A stretch of 64,000 nt of DNA from Stomoxys calcitrans. Its lineage: Eukaryota; Arthropoda; Insecta; Diptera; Muscidae. Shown here piece by piece: positions 31,738 through 44,705 of the stretch (positions are counted from its first letter, which is position 1; each line of letters starts with the position of its first letter). The position numbers and the translations under genes were made by a program. The DNA is taken from assembly GCF_963082655.1 (NCBI RefSeq), contig NC_081555.1:18663437-18727436 (forward strand), read 5' to 3'. The notes below the pieces were generated by a model. The model made no database searches. It worked only from the letters and a program-made list of their open reading frames with translations, and had not been told where the DNA came from.

Positions 31738-32792
31738 ACAAGTAAAAGCGTGCTAAGTTCGGCTGGGCCTAATCTTGGGAAACCACCACCATGGATTTTG
31801 CTAAAAATTTAAACAAAATAAATTTAATTGAAGGGCATAATTTTATTCTATGTACCAAACTTTTGTCAAGCCAGCAAAAATTTAAGCTTCTAGGAACCGA
31901 ACAAGGATGATCGAGAGAACGGTTTACATGAGACTGATTTGGCCGGTATTTGGCACATTTGTTGGAAGTCGTAAGAGAACACCGCATGCAAAATTGGACA
32001 AAAATTACGGCTGGTAAGGGCTCAAGAGATCAAATCGGGAATTCGGTTTATATGGGAGCTATATCAGGTTACAGACCGATTCTGACTGTACTTAACACTG
32101 TTGTTGGAAGTCGTAACAGAACATCATATGCAAAATTTTAGCCAAATCGGACTAAAATTGCGGCTTCCATGGGCTCAAGAAGTCAAATCGGATGATCGGC
32201 TTATATGGGAGCTACATCAGGATATACACCGATTCGGACAGTACCGGGTACAGTTGTTTGAAGTCATAACAGAACACAAAATGCAAAATTTCAGCCATGT
32301 GAGACAAAAACTGTGGCTTCCAGGGGCTCAAACAGGCAAATCGGGAGATCGGTTTATATGGGGCTATATCAGGTTATAGACCGATTCGGACTGTACTTGG
32401 AACAGATATTGGAAGTCATAACAGAGTAATATATGCAAAATGTCAGCAAAATCGGACAAAAATTGCGGCTTACAGGGGCTCAAGTAGTCAAATCAGGAGA
32501 TCGGTATATATGGGAGCTATATGTAAATATGAACCGATATGGCCCATTTGCAATCCCCATGGACCTACATCAATATTAAGTAAAAGTGCAAAATTTCAAG
32601 CGGCTAGCTTTACGAGTCCTACCGCTATCGTAATTTCGACAGACGGACGGACGGACATGGCTAGATCGACTCAGCACGTCAAGAGAATCAAGAATATATA
32701 TTCTTTATGGGGTCTAAGGAGAATATTTTGAAGTGTTACAAACGGAGTGACTAGTTTAATATACCCCTATCTCATGGTGGTGGGTATAAAAA
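31738..32792 (+). mobile_element. GGCCGAA-family element, complete
   Basis: Head ACAAGTAAAAGCGTGCTAAG, TTCGGCTGGGCCTAATC, CCACCACCATGG; modules with GGGAGCTATATCAGG; microsatellite CAGACGGACGGACGGACATGG region at 32640; tail TATATTCTTTATGGGGTC and CTCATGGTGGTGGGTATAAA. Both ends of the subterminal inverted repeat are readable. Confidence 0.8.
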
Positions 32793-34469
32793 CGTGTCAA
32801 GTTCAGTCGGTCCACCACCATGGATTTTGCCAAAACAGTTCCCTTATGAATTCAGTTTGTATTTGAATTAATTTGTAACAAACAAATCGGGAATTGATCA
32901 AGGCTTCTATAGTCTAAAGAATTCATATGGAGACATCGATATTAAGTGGGATGGATATTAAGTGGGATTCGGATCATACTCGCTACGGATGCTGAAAATC
33001 ATAACAGAAGTTTTTGTGCCAAATTTCATCCAAATTGGATACAAATTGAGGCTTGTAGGGTCTCAAACGGTCAAATCCGGGGACTGGTTTATATAGGGGC
33101 TATATCATACTCTACGCAAATGTTGAATGTTCAGATCATACTCTACGCAAATGTTGAAAGTCAGAACAGAAGTTCCTGTGCGAAATTTCAGCCAAATCGG
33201 ATGCAAATTAGGGCCTCTAGGGGCTCAAGAAGTCAAATGCGGAGATCGGTTTATATGGGGACTATATCCGGGGACTGGTTTATATAGAGGCTATATCAAT
33301 TTATAGACCGATTAAGATCATACTCTACGCAAATGTTGAAAGTCAGAACAGAAGTTCCTGTGCGAAATTTCAGCCAAATCGGATGCAAATTAGGGCCTCT
33401 AGAATCTCAAGAAGTCAAATGCGGAGATCGGTTTATATCAGTTTTTTGACCGATTTGGGTCATACTTGGCGAGGATGCTGGAAGTCAGAATAGAAGTCCT
33501 TGTGCCACATTTTAGCCAAATCGGATGCAAATAAGGGCCTCTAGAGCTTCAAGAATTCAAATCCGTGGTTCAGTTTATATGGGGGCTAAATCAATTTTTA
33601 GAGCGATTCGGATCATATTTGGCGCTGATGCTGGCAGTCATAATAGAAGTCTTTGTACCCAATTTCAACCACATCCGATGAAAATTGAGGCCTCTAGTGC
33701 TTCAAGAAGTCAAAATCTAGAATCGGTTTATAAGGGGACTGGTTCGGATTTGGACCAGTGTAGATCCAGTTCGAATCATATTTGGCGCAGATGCTGGAAT
33801 CCGGAAATTGGTTTATATGGGGGCTATATCAGTATATGGAACGATTCAGATCATATTTGGCACGGCTGCGGGAAGTCATAACAGAAGTTTTTGTTCCAAA
33901 TTTCAGCCACATTGGATAAAAAATTGAGGCCTCTGGGTGCTTAAGAAGTCGAATACGGGAATCGGTTTATGTGGGGTTATATCAGTTCATATACCGATTC
34001 GGATCATATTCGATAAGAGTGTTGAAAGGCAGAACAGAAGCTTTTGTACAAAATTTCAGCCAAATTGGATGAAAATTAAGGCCTCAAGGGGCTCAAGAAG
34101 TCAAATCCGGAAATCGGTTTGAATGGGGGCTCTATCAGTTCTTAGACCGATTCGGATGCTGGAAGTCACAACAGAAAACCAATGTAAAATTTTACATACA
34201 TCGCGTAAAAATTGAGGTCTCTAGGGGCTCAAAAAATCAAAACCAGGAATAGTTTATATGGGGGATATATCAGTTTATAGAACGATTCGGATCATACTTG
34301 GCGCTGATGCTGCCAGCCATAACAGAAGTCTTTCTACCAAATTTCAGCAACATAGGATATAAATTGAGGGCTATATCAGTATATGGAACGGTTCGGATCA
34401 TAGTTGGCAAGGGTGCTGGAAGTCATAACAGAAATCTTTGTGCCAAATTTCTGTCACATCGGTCACATA
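32793..34469 (+). mobile_element. GGCCGAA-family element, GGGGGC subfamily
   Basis: Head CGTGTCAAGTTCAGTCGG, CCACCACCATGG. About ten diverged modules (ATCGGATGCAAATTAGGGCC, TTTATATGGGGGCTATATC). No microsatellite or tail: truncated by the SINE at 34470. Some modules are partial duplications (two GGTTTATAT boxes 32 bp apart near 33247). Confidence 0.7.
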
Positions 34470-34776
34470 CCAAATGCAAATTTGGCCACTAAGGAACTGG
34501 GACAAACTTCTCACATATCACAGAGTGCAGTCCGCTCAAAAATTTTAAGCTCAACGATAAGGGGCCTCCTTTTATAGCCGAGTCTGAACGGCGTGCCTCA
34601 GTGCGACACCACTTTGGGTAGAAGTTTTAATATGGCATAGCACCTCACAAATGTCGCCAGCAATAGGAGGGTATAACCACCGCTGAAAAAAACAAATTTC
34701 TGGTGTTCTCGCCAGGATTCGAACCCAGGCGTTCAGCGTCATAGCCGGACATGCTTAACTCTGCGTTACGGTGGCC
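34470..34776 (-). mobile_element. tRNA-headed SINE, copy 6
   Basis: Minus strand. The 3' end has AAATGCAAATTTGGCC and CACTAAGGAACTGGG; the body has TATAGCCGAGTCTGAACGG; the head has B box GGTTCGAATCC (around 34715-34730) and A-box region ending CGTTACGGTGGCC. Nearly full length. I could not find a clear target duplication. Confidence 0.85.
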
Positions 34777-34989
34777 ATGAACGCGTCTAGCTAGACGATT
34801 GAATTTATGCCCAGATACTCTTTATTGATCTAGGTCTTGAAATACAGCTCACCGGGGGCAGGGTCAGTCACAGAAATTTATGTGTGTCAGTGGGGAAAGA
34901 GGCAAGAGGGAAAAGGCTGTTTATATTTCTTTCAATAGGTTTAGTAAGTAGTACTAAATCTAGGGGTTATTGGGTCAGACTTAAGTTCT

Positions 34990-35690
34990 AGTCCGAGATC
35001 GGAGGGCTGGCTATATCAGTTCTGGAGATGGCGTGAATATGACAGCGGTGTGGCGGTCGTAGGCCAATGGCACGAGTGTGCGTTTGAGGGCTCAGCGACT
35101 CTCATGTTTGTAGAACAAAGGCGGGGGGCTGGCTGTGGTTCATACACGGCGTGGATACGGCACTAAATCACGGGGTGATGGTAGTGGACAGATGCTGCGT
35201 TGGTGTAATCGCGGGCGCAGCGGCTCTTATGTCTGAAGGACAAAGGTGCGGTGCTGGCTACGTTGGGCTTGGAGTCGTGGTTAACTCACGGCATGGTTAA
35301 GGCACTATATCACGGAGTGATGGTCATGGACAGATGGCGTGTGGGTGTATTCGCGAACTCAGCGTCTCTTATATCTGAAGGACAAAGGTGAGGTGCTGGC
35401 TACGTTGGTCTTAGAGACGAAGTTCAGCCACGGCGAGGATACGGCACTAAATTACGGGGTGATGGTCATGGACATATGGCTCGTGGGTGTATTCGCGAAC
35501 TCAGCGTCTCTTATATCTGAAGGACAAAGGCGGGGTGTTGGCTACGTTGGTCTCGGATAGGTGGTTCATTCGCAGTGTGAGTACTCGGAGTGTTGATCGT
35601 GAACAGATGGCTGGCTACGTTTGCCCCGGAGATGTGATTCGCTCACGGTATGAATACAAGTTTAACAAAACGAAGCGATCCGACACTGAA
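34990..35690. repeat. GC-rich ~140-bp tandem repeat
   Basis: CTCTTATATCTGAAGGACAAAGG-type landmarks begin units near 35073, 35203, 35341 and 35483 (last step 142 bp), each with GCTGGCTACGTTGG and TCACGGNNTGATGG. It is clearly more GC-rich than its neighbours and unrelated to the other families. Open frames are short. The origin is unknown. Confidence 0.75.
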
Positions 35691-35699
35691 TGTATCCTA

Positions 35700-35937
35700 T
35701 TGGGTTGCCCAAAAAGTAATTGCGGATTTTTTAAAAGAAAGTAAATGCATTTTTAATAAAACTTAGAATGAACTTTAATCAAATATACTTTTTTTTACAC
35801 TTTTTTTCTAAAGCAAGCTAAAAGTAACAGCTGATAACTGACAGAAGAAAGAATGCAATTACAGAGTCACAAGCTGTGAAAAAATTTGTCAACGCCGACT
35901 TTATGAAAAATCCGCAGTTACTTTTTGGGCAACCCAA
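35700..35937 (-). mobile_element. Mariner-derived MITE, copy g
   Basis: Opposite orientation to copies a-f. Both TIRs intact, TA flanks. It lies at the junction between the GC-rich array and a minus-oriented GGCCGAA-family fragment. Confidence 0.95.
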
Positions 35938-36540
35938 TATTATATACATTACCCCTATAGAGGGCGCAGTTTCATCCAATTGGGCTGACATTTTGTACAA
36001 TGATATTTCTCATTATTTAGTCTGGGCATTGACATTGCTTCTATATAAATCGATCTTCTGATTTGTACATCTCATTTTCGTTTGAAATACAGATGATGGG
36101 ATATTAACGATACTATCGATATTTATTATAAGAAATATCGATAATCGATAGTTTGTCAGCTCAACCAGAAAGCCACAATTGTTTTCCGATTTGGCTGAAA
36201 TTTTGTACGATGTGTTCTGTTGCGACTACCGACACTCTTGCAAAGTATAATCGAAATAGGCTTATAACCTGTTATAGCTTCCATACAAACCTTTCTCCCG
36301 ATTTGAGGTCTCGAGTGCCCAAAAGCCGCAATTGTTGTCCGATTAAGCTGAAATTTTGGATTTAACGTTCTGTTGTGACGTCCAACAATCGTACCAAGTA
36401 TGGTGCGAACCGGTCTAAACCTCATATAGGTCCCTTATATACCGATCAACCGGCAATGTTCTGTTCTGACTTCCAACAATCGTGTCAGGTATGGTCCAAA
36501 ATCGGTTTATGATTTAAATTTTTGCCTGATTTGGTAGAAC
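35938..36540 (-). mobile_element. GGCCGAA-family fragment, diverged
   Basis: Minus-oriented modules (CCGATTTGGCTGAAATTTTG, CTGTTATAGCTTCC) with a short TATCGATA-rich insert at about 36105-36150. Neither end is present. Confidence 0.6.
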
Positions 36541-37575
36541 GTGCGTCGATTGCAAAAGTTATTGTAATTTTTTTTTTATTTTTTTTTATTTTTTTGCTAT
36601 TCACTTAGAATCATCCCATAGTGCATAGCATTAACACAAATCCATATCAACAAGCATGACATGAAAAAAACACACAAATAAAAATTTAATTCAATTTGCT
36701 TATTATATTCAACGATAAATAAACAAACATTTAACTCAAAGCAGAGGGGAAAGAGCAAAACAAATAAAAACAACAAACGAAGAACTTTGAAACAAAGCAG
36801 CAAAAAAACAATGTTTTGTTTTTAAACTCATTGGACGGGGGTTATGGGAAACGCAGTTCAAAGCAATAAAAATTAAACAACAAAAATGACAACAAATTGA
36901 AAAACATGCATAATACATAATTTTAATAAACCATGTGATAAACGAATTCCTGAAATATAATTATTAAAACCTCAAAAGTCAAAACAAATCAACCAAATGA
37001 GCCATAATTTTAAAGCACTGAGATCGTTAACGCCAGATAAGCCAAAATTTTATGGTTGGCTCAATGTACAGGAATTAAACTGAATTTGTCAGTCTTATTA
37101 TAATATTTAATTGAAAGCAACAGCAATAAAAATTAATTCAAATGTTTACAATAAGGTTGTTTAAATTAAAAAAAAAACAAATATGTATATACCAATAATA
37201 TCAGCCGCTGCACTGCCACCTGTTGTTTGATAGTGGTAACTATTTGATGGCAAAAGCCATTTAAAGCTTTGCTTACATAGATTTTGAGCTTTTCTTTTGT
37301 ATTGTAAAAGAGATGGGCATTAGATGTGAGAGCTAAGGCGAATGCTAACATAGTATTCTAACAGTCAGTTGGGTGAACAGAGAGAACCAACTGTTAACCT
37401 GAGTGTAGTAGTAACATTAGACGGAAGTAGTAGAGTTGCCATAAAGAAACCAAAAATAAATGCAAAATTTAAATTTTCACAAATTTTTTAATGAAAGTGG
37501 GAATGTTATGAATTTTGTGTGAAAGCCAAATTTTAGGGAACAAAATTGTAAAAAAATTCCACAATTTCATGGTCA
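36541..37575. other. AT-rich unique DNA, no gene seen
   Basis: T-run at 36570-36592, otherwise unique AT-rich sequence. Frames are short and Phe/Leu-rich. Confidence 0.5.
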
Positions 37576-37577
37576 TA

Positions 37578-38860
37578 GTTAACAAGTAAAAGCGTGCGTG
37601 AGTTCGACCGGACCGAATCTTGGGAATCTACCACTCATGGATTCTGCTAAAAATTTATACATAATAAATTTAGGTGAAGGGCATAACTTTACTATACATA
37701 CCTAACTTCTGTCAAACCAGCAAAAATTAAAGCTTCTCGAGAGACTGGCTAATATGGGAGCTATATCAGGTTATAGACTGACTTGAGCCGTAATTGGCAC
37801 AGTTGTTGTAAGTCATAACAGAGCACTACATACAAAATTTCAGCCAATTTGGACACAAATTGCGCCTTGTAAGGGCTCAATAAATCAAATCAGGAGATTG
37901 GTTTATATGGGGGCTATATCAGGACACCACATGCAAAATTTCAGCCAAATTGGAAAAATATTGCGGCTTCTATGGACTCAAGAAGTCAAATCGGGAGATC
38001 GGTTTATATGGGAGCTATATCAGGTTACAGACCGATTTAGACCATACTTGGCACAGTTATTAGAAGTCATAACGGAACACCATATGCAAAATTTCAGCCA
38101 AATCGAACAAAATTTGCGGCTTGTAAAGGCTCAAGAAGTCAAATCGGGAGATCGGTTTATATGGGAGCTATATCAGGATATAGACCGATTTGGACCGTCC
38201 TTGGCTCAGTTGTTGGAAGTCATAACAGAACACCATATGCAAAATTTCAGCCAAATTTGAAAAATATTGCGGCTTCTAGGGGCTCAAGAAGTCAAATCGG
38301 GAGATCGGTTTATATGGGAGCTATATCAGGTTACAGACCGATTTAGACCATACTTGGCACAGTTATTAGAAGTCATAACAGAACACCATATGCAAAATTT
38401 CAGAAAAATCGAACAAAAATTGCGGCTTCTAGGGGCTCAAGAAGTCAAATTGGGAGATCGGTTTATATGGGAGCTATATCAGGTTGTAGACCGATTTGGA
38501 CCGTACTTGGCACAGTTGTTGTAAGTCATAACGGAACACCATATGCAAAATTTCAGCCAAATTGGACAAAAATTGCGGTTTCTAGGAGCTCAAGAAGTCA
38601 GATCGGGATATCGGTTTATATGGGAGCTATATCAGGTTATAGACCGATTTGGACCGTACTTGGCACAGTTATTAGAAGTCATAACAGAACACTACATACA
38701 AAATTTCATCTGAATCGGACAAAAATTTAGGCTTCCTGGGGCTCAAGAAATCAAATCGGGAGATCGGTTTATATGGGAGCAGTACCAGGTTATAGACCGA
38801 TTTGGACCGTACTTGGCACAGTTGTTGAAAGTATATCAGGTTATAGACCGATGCAATTTT
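37578..38860 (+). mobile_element. GGCCGAA-family element with exact 153-bp modules
   Basis: Head ACAAGTAAAAGCGTGCGTGAG, CGACCGGACCGAATC, then modules whose TCGGGAGATCGG box lies at 37991, 38144, 38297, 38450, 38603 and 38756: five steps of exactly 153 bp. The tail and microsatellite are missing (truncated near 38860). Because 153 = 3 x 51, open frames can run through several units; I do not read these as genes. Confidence 0.85.
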
Positions 38861-38919
38861 CCAAGGGAATATTTCAGTTAATTACTTGCTATGAGGAAAC
38901 CATTACTGTCAGTATTTCC

Positions 38920-38959
<40 letters not shown>

Positions 38960-40345
38960 TTTGTTAACCACAAACACTTTGAGGAAAATTCTTACACATA
39001 TTCTGTCATTCAAACGATAGCCAGCCTCTTGGTACTTGGCCAATATCAATTTGCTGTTAAATTACCTCACGCAAAAAAATTCCTTAAATTTTCTAACGAT
39101 TACCAAACAAAGTTGGCGTTGTCATGTTTCTGTCAAGATCAAAAGCGTCCTTATTTGCCACAACATGCATTGTTTTACACACACACGCACACACACACAC
39201 ACATGCATATATATAGTGCATACACAAATGGCATGATCTCATTTTGTTGGCAATGGCAAAAAATACCTGTGAAAATATTTTACTGTTGGCCATAATTAAC
39301 CTGTCCGGATATTTGGCATTTCTTTTGTGCCAGCGCTTGAGCTCTCATTTAAGGTGTGCCAGTTATCCAGCCAGCCATGTCGCTTGGCCCCCATATGAGG
39401 AAGGAGCAAGCGATGGTGTTGCTTACTACCCTCACACTGGAGAAGGAGTTGCAAATTATGCCTTCAATGTTTATTTATCGTTGGCCAGCTATTCAAAGGT
39501 GGAAGCCTGCAAAAAACGAAAACAGTATGCAGTATGAAGTATGCTGCATGCCTCTTTATTGCAGGTGTTGTAACTCATATGGGTTACTTTGAAAAAATAA
39601 AAGAAAATGCTACTCCTCCAGCTAAAGATATGGCCCATGCGTCAACATATTCTGTGTTTCTTGGGCTGCTATCCGTGGCGCCTTCAAAAGTGCCACTTTA
39701 ACCAGCAAGGCCAGTGTGTGTGTGTGTGTGTATGTTTGTGTGTCGCCTAGGAAAAAAATGTTACAAATAAATATGTTTCATTCGAAATGTCATTGAGAAT
39801 TTACGATTAAGAGGTGGCCCAGCTTGGCCTGCAAGTGTGGAGCAAGGCCGATAAACAGCAAACAGCAGGAGATGCAGACATTGCGGCCACCAAAGTCCCC
39901 ATTGAAGACTTCTCATACGCTCTTTGAAGATTATTAAACGCTTGTTATCCTGCCGTTGGGCAATTATTTTTGCCCCTAGACATTCAATTAACTAGTGCGG
40001 CTAGCATGCATGTATAAATTGGCAAATTTATGCTAATGTTGATGTTGGCGATTTCGAAAGCAACATATATAACCATTAACATACAAAAACAACATCTGCT
40101 TTCCAGTGAAGGTGGGAAAATGGCAAAAAAATTTAAATTTTCCACAAAAAAAAAATAAAAATAAAAACTAATTGAAAAAATTTATAAAAATAAAAAAATA
40201 CCAAATTTTTGAAAACAAAAAAAATTATAAAAAAAAATTAAATAAAATTAAAAAAAAAAATTTTTTTATCGGAATAAAACTTAACCAAACTTTGTATAGA
40301 ATTGTACAAACTCCAACAATAGTACTAAAAAAAATTTTAAAAACA
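38861..40345. other. Unique DNA with several microsatellites
   Basis: (CT)n at about 38926-38953, (CA)n at about 39178-39203, (GT)n at about 39713-39732, A-rich stretch 40145-40265. A frame at 39244-39537 has mixed composition but no recognisable domain and no supporting splice pattern. I see no gene. Confidence 0.5.
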
Positions 40346-40400
40346 AGAAAAAGCGTGTCAAGTTCGCTGGACCGCATCTTTTTCAAAAATGTAGAAGCTA

Positions 40401-40636
40401 TTGGGTTGCCCAAAAAGTAATTGCGGATTTTTCATATAGACGGCGTTGACAAATTTTTTCACAGCTTGTGACTCTGTAGTTGCATTCTTTCTTCTATCAG
40501 TTATCAGCTGTTACTTTTAGCTTGCTTTAGAAAAAAAGTGTGAAAAAAGTCTATTTGATTAAATTTCATTCTAAGTTTTATTAAAAATGCATTTACTTTC
40601 TTTTAAAAAATCCGCAATTACTTTTTGGGCAACCAA
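40401..40636 (+). mobile_element. Mariner-derived MITE, copy h
   Basis: Left TIR intact; right TIR ends GGGCAACCAA with one C missing; TA flanks. Inserted in the head of the host repeat. Confidence 0.95.
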
Positions 40637-41606
40637 TACATAAACCTATGATTCAATATGGAGTGTATTTGTATCGGAAAATAATTGCGCCCTCTATAGG
40701 CTTACGAACCGATTTTGACCATTATCACTTTAATGTGCCCTCTATAGGGTCACGAACCGATTTTGACCATTTTGTCTTCAATGTGCCCTCTATAGGGTCA
40801 CGAACCAATTTTGACCATTATGCTTCAATGTGCCCTCTATAGGGTCACGAACCGATTTCGACAAAAAAAAAACAGCACATTTCTTGGAAGACAATACAAA
40901 ATGCCTAGTGCTAAGTTTCAGCCAAATCGGATAAGAATTTCCCCCCTTTTAAAGCTCAAGAATCAGAAGGGGAGATCGGTCGGCCGGACCGAATCTTGTA
41001 CATATACTCTCTGCCATGGATTGCATTTGGCAGGTGGTTTTGAATGAATTTTTCAAAAATGTAAGAGCTACACAAACCTATGATTCAATATGGAGTGTAT
41101 TTGTATTGGAAAATAATTGCGCCCTCTATAGGCTTACGAACCGATTTTGACCATTATGTCTTTAATGTGCCCTCTATAGGGTCACGAACCGATTTCGACA
41201 AAAAACAGCACATTTGTTGGAAGATAATACCAAACGCCGAGTGCTAAGTTTCAGTTTTTCCATACTCGATTTTGACCACACTTGTTGGAAAACATTACAA
41301 AACACCATGTGTAAAGTGTTAACCAAATCAGACAAGAATTACGCCCTCTAGAGGCTCAAGAAGTCGGTTTATATGGCAGCTTTATCAGGTTATCGAACAA
41401 TTTTGACCTAGATATGGTCACAGTTGTTGGATATCATAACAAAACGCCATGTCAAATATTTCAACCAAATCGGGAGATAAACCTATCTTCTACGAAACCT
41501 ATATCGAAATATGGACCGATTTGACCCATTAACAATGCCAACCGATCTTCACTATATGCAAGTATAAATGCAAAAATTTCAAGCGTCCAGCTTGACTCCT
41601 TCAGAC

Positions 41607-41960
41607 AGACAGATGGACGGACGGACACACGGACGGACGGACACATGGACGGACGGACACATGGACAGACGGACACATGGACGGACGGACACATGGACGG
41701 ACGGACACATGGACGGACGGACACATGGACGGACGGACACATGGACGGACGGACACATGGACGGACGGACACATGGACGGACGGACACATGGACGGACGG
41801 ACACATGGACGGACGGACACATGGACGGACGGACACATGGGCGGACGGACACATGGACGGACGGACACATGGACGGACGGACACATGGACGGACGGACAC
41901 ATGGACGGACGGACACATGGACGGATGGGCACATGGACGGACGGACAGATGGACGAACGG
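41607..41960. repeat. 16-bp minisatellite (GGACGGACACATGGAC), ~20 copies
   Basis: ACACATGG recurs every 16 bp from 41641 to about 41929. This is an expansion of the GGAC microsatellite that sits at this place in other GGCCGAA-family elements. A 16-bp unit keeps all frames open on both strands, producing spurious Met-Asp-Gly-Arg-Thr-type open frames. Confidence 0.95.
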
Positions 41961-42229
41961 ATAGTCGGATGCACATGGCTTAATGGATTTAGAATGTCAA
42001 GACGATCAAGAATATGCATATACTTATATGTTGGGTCTCAAATCAATACTACGATGAATTTAAAACTGAACGATGAAACTAGAATACCCCCATCCTATGG
42101 TGAAGGGTATAAAAAATAGTTTAATTCAACTTTCATACAACATTTTCTAAGAAAAGGCAATTTTGACCAATTTTTACTTATAAAATAGAAATTTGAAAAA
42201 ATTTTCTGTGGAAAAAAAATTTGAATCTC

Positions 42230-44705
42230 AAGAAGCCATGATCCAAGATCGGTTTATATGGCAGCTATAGCAGGTTATAGACCGATTTGAACCATACTTA
42301 GCACAGTTGTTTGAAGACATAACGAAATACGTCATGCAAAATTTCAGCGCAATCGGATACGAATTGCGTCCTCTAGTGGCTCAAGAATTCAAATGGGAAG
42401 ATCGGTTTATATGACAGCTATAGCAGGTTATAGACCGATTTGAACCATACTTAACACAGTTGTTGGAAGTCATCATCAAATGAAACATGTCATGCAAAAA
42501 TTTCAGCGAAATCGGATACGAATTGCGTCCTCTAGTGGCTCAAGAAGTCAATTTGGAATATCGGTTTATATGGCAGTTATATCAGGTTATGGACCGATTT
42601 TCACCATACTTAACATAGTTTTTAGAAGTCACAACACACAATTTCAGCCAAAACATATGAGAATTGCGCCCTCTAGTGGCCCAAGAAGTATATTGACTTC
42701 TTTCAACAACTGTGCCAAGTGCGGTTCAAATCGGTCCATAAACTGATATAGCTGCCATATGCACCGATCTTGGGTCTTGACTTCTTGAGCCTCTAGAGTG
42801 CGCAATTCTTATCCGATTTGAATGAAATTCTGCACGACGTGTTTTGTTATGATATGCAATAACTGTGCCAAGTATGGTTCAAATCGGTTCATAACCTGAT
42901 ATAGCTGCCATATAAACCGATCTTGGGTCTTGACTTCTTAAGTCTCTAGAGTGCGCAATTATTATCCGATTAGAATGAAATTTTGCACGACGTGTTTTGT
43001 TATGATATCCAACAATTGTGCCAAGAATGGTTCAAATCGGTCCTTAAACTGATATAGCTGCCATATACACCGATCTTGGGTCTTGACTTCTTGAGCTTCT
43101 AGAGTGCGCAATTCTTATCCGATTGGAATGAAATTTTGCACGACGTGTTTTGTTATGATATCCAACAACTGTGCCAAGTATGGTTCAAATTGGTCCATAA
43201 CCTGATATAGCTGCCATATAAACCGATTTTGGGTCTTGACTTCTTGAGCTTCTAGAGTGCGCAATTCTTATCCGATTGGAATGAAATTTTGCACGACGTG
43301 TTTTGTTATGATATCCAACAACTATACCAAGTATGGTTCAAATCGGTCCATAACCTGATATAGCTGCCATATAAACCGATCTTGGGTCTCGTCTTCTTGA
43401 GCTTCTAGAGGGCGCAATTCTTATCCGATTTGGCTGAAATTTTGCACGAAGTGTTTTGTTATGATATCCAACAACTGTGCCAAGTATGGTTCAAATCGGT
43501 TCATAACCTGATATAGCTGCCATATAAACCGATCTTGGGTCTCGACTTCTTGAGCTTCTAGAGGGTGCAATTCTTATCCGATTGGTGTGAAATTTTGCAC
43601 GACGTGTTTTGTTATGATATGCAATAACTGTGCCAGGTATGGTTCGAATCGGTCTATAACCTGATATAGCTGCCATATAAACCGATCTTGGGTCTTGGCT
43701 TCTTGAGCCTCTAGAGTGCGCAATTCTTATCCGATTGGGATAAAACTTTGCACGACGTGTTTTGTTATGTTATAACTGTGCCAAGTATGGTTCAAATCGG
43801 TTCATAACCTGATATAGCTGCCATATAAACCGATCTTGGGTCTTGACTTCTTGAGCCTCTAGAGTGCGCAATTCTTCTCCGATTGGTATGAAATTTTGCA
43901 CGACGTGTTTTGTTATGATATCCAACAACTGTGCCAAGTATGGTTCAAATCGGTTCATAAACTGATATAGCTGTCATATAAACCGATCTTGGGTCTTGAC
44001 TTCTTGAGCTTCTAGAGGGCGCAATTCCTATCCGATTGGAATGAAATTTTGCACGACGTGTTTTGTTATAATATCCAATAACTGTGCCAAGTATGGTTCA
44101 AATCGGTTCATAACCTGATATAGCTGCCATATAAACCGATCTTGGGTCTTGACTTCTTGAGCCTCTAGAGTGCGCAATTCTTATCCGATTTGGTTGAAAA
44201 TGTTCATGAAGTATTTTATTCTTACTTTCAACAACTGTGTCAAATAAGGTTCAAATTGGTCCATAACCTCATATAGCTGCCATATAAACCGATCTTGGGT
44301 CTTGACTTCTTGAGCCTCTAGAGGTCGCAATTGTTATCCGATTTGCCTGAAATTTTGTACGACGGAACCTCTCATGACCATCAACACATGTGTTTATTAT
44401 GATCTGAATCGGTGTATAGCCCGATACAGCTCCCATATAAATCGATCTCTCTATTTTACTTCTTGAGCCCCCAAAGGGCGTAATTCTTATTCGAATTGGC
44501 TGACATTTTACACAGGTCTCCAACATGCAATTTAATTGTGGTCCAAATCGGACCATATCTTGATATCGCTCTAATAGCAGAGCAAATCTTTTCGTATATC
44601 CTTTTTTGCCTAAGAAGAGATGCCGGCAGAAGAACTCGACAAATGCCATCCATGGTGGAGGGTATGTAAGAGTCGGCCCGGCCGGACTTAGCACGCTTTT
44701 ACTTG
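42230..44705. mobile_element. GGCCGAA-family array with an internal orientation switch
   Basis: 42230-42690 holds plus-oriented modules. From 42690 to 44705 the modules are minus-oriented and end with the head CCATGGTGGAGGGTATG, GTCGGCCCGGCCGGAC, GCACGCTTTTACTTG. In the right part ATAGCTGCCATATA boxes lie at 42901, 43053, 43207, 43360, 43513, 43666, 43813, 43967, 44120 and 44273: steps of 152-154 with one of 147. The junction reads AAGAAGTATATTGACTTCTT, itself a short inverted repeat. Confidence 0.8.

Larger units (their letters stand above)
40346..42116 (+). mobile_element. GGCCGAA-family element with expanded microsatellite and nested MITE
   Basis: Head AAAAGCGTGTCAAGTTCGC, GGACCGCATC, then a MITE (40401-40636), short ~48-bp repeats (GCCCTCTATAGG at 40688, 40737, 40785, 40832), a second copy of that segment from about 41071, standard modules to 41600, a 16-bp array (41607-41960), then AAGAATATGCATATAC and the terminal CCTATGGTGAAGGGTATAAA. 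Both ends are identifiable. Confidence 0.8.

Noticed and set aside
30532..38730. Open frames of 100-157 codons with GAISGYRPIWT-type or KSGDRFIWELYQ repeats
   Set aside because: They run through 153-bp modules, a multiple of 3, in several frames and both orientations, and no frame is preserved across subfamilies.
39244..39537. 97-codon mixed-composition frame
   Set aside because: No recognisable domain, overlapping frames equally open, and no splice sites clearly bounding it.
41461..42119. Overlapping open frames on both strands (MDGRTHGRTDTW-type and the reverse)
   Set aside because: A 16-bp tandem repeat leaves every frame open; no gene signals.
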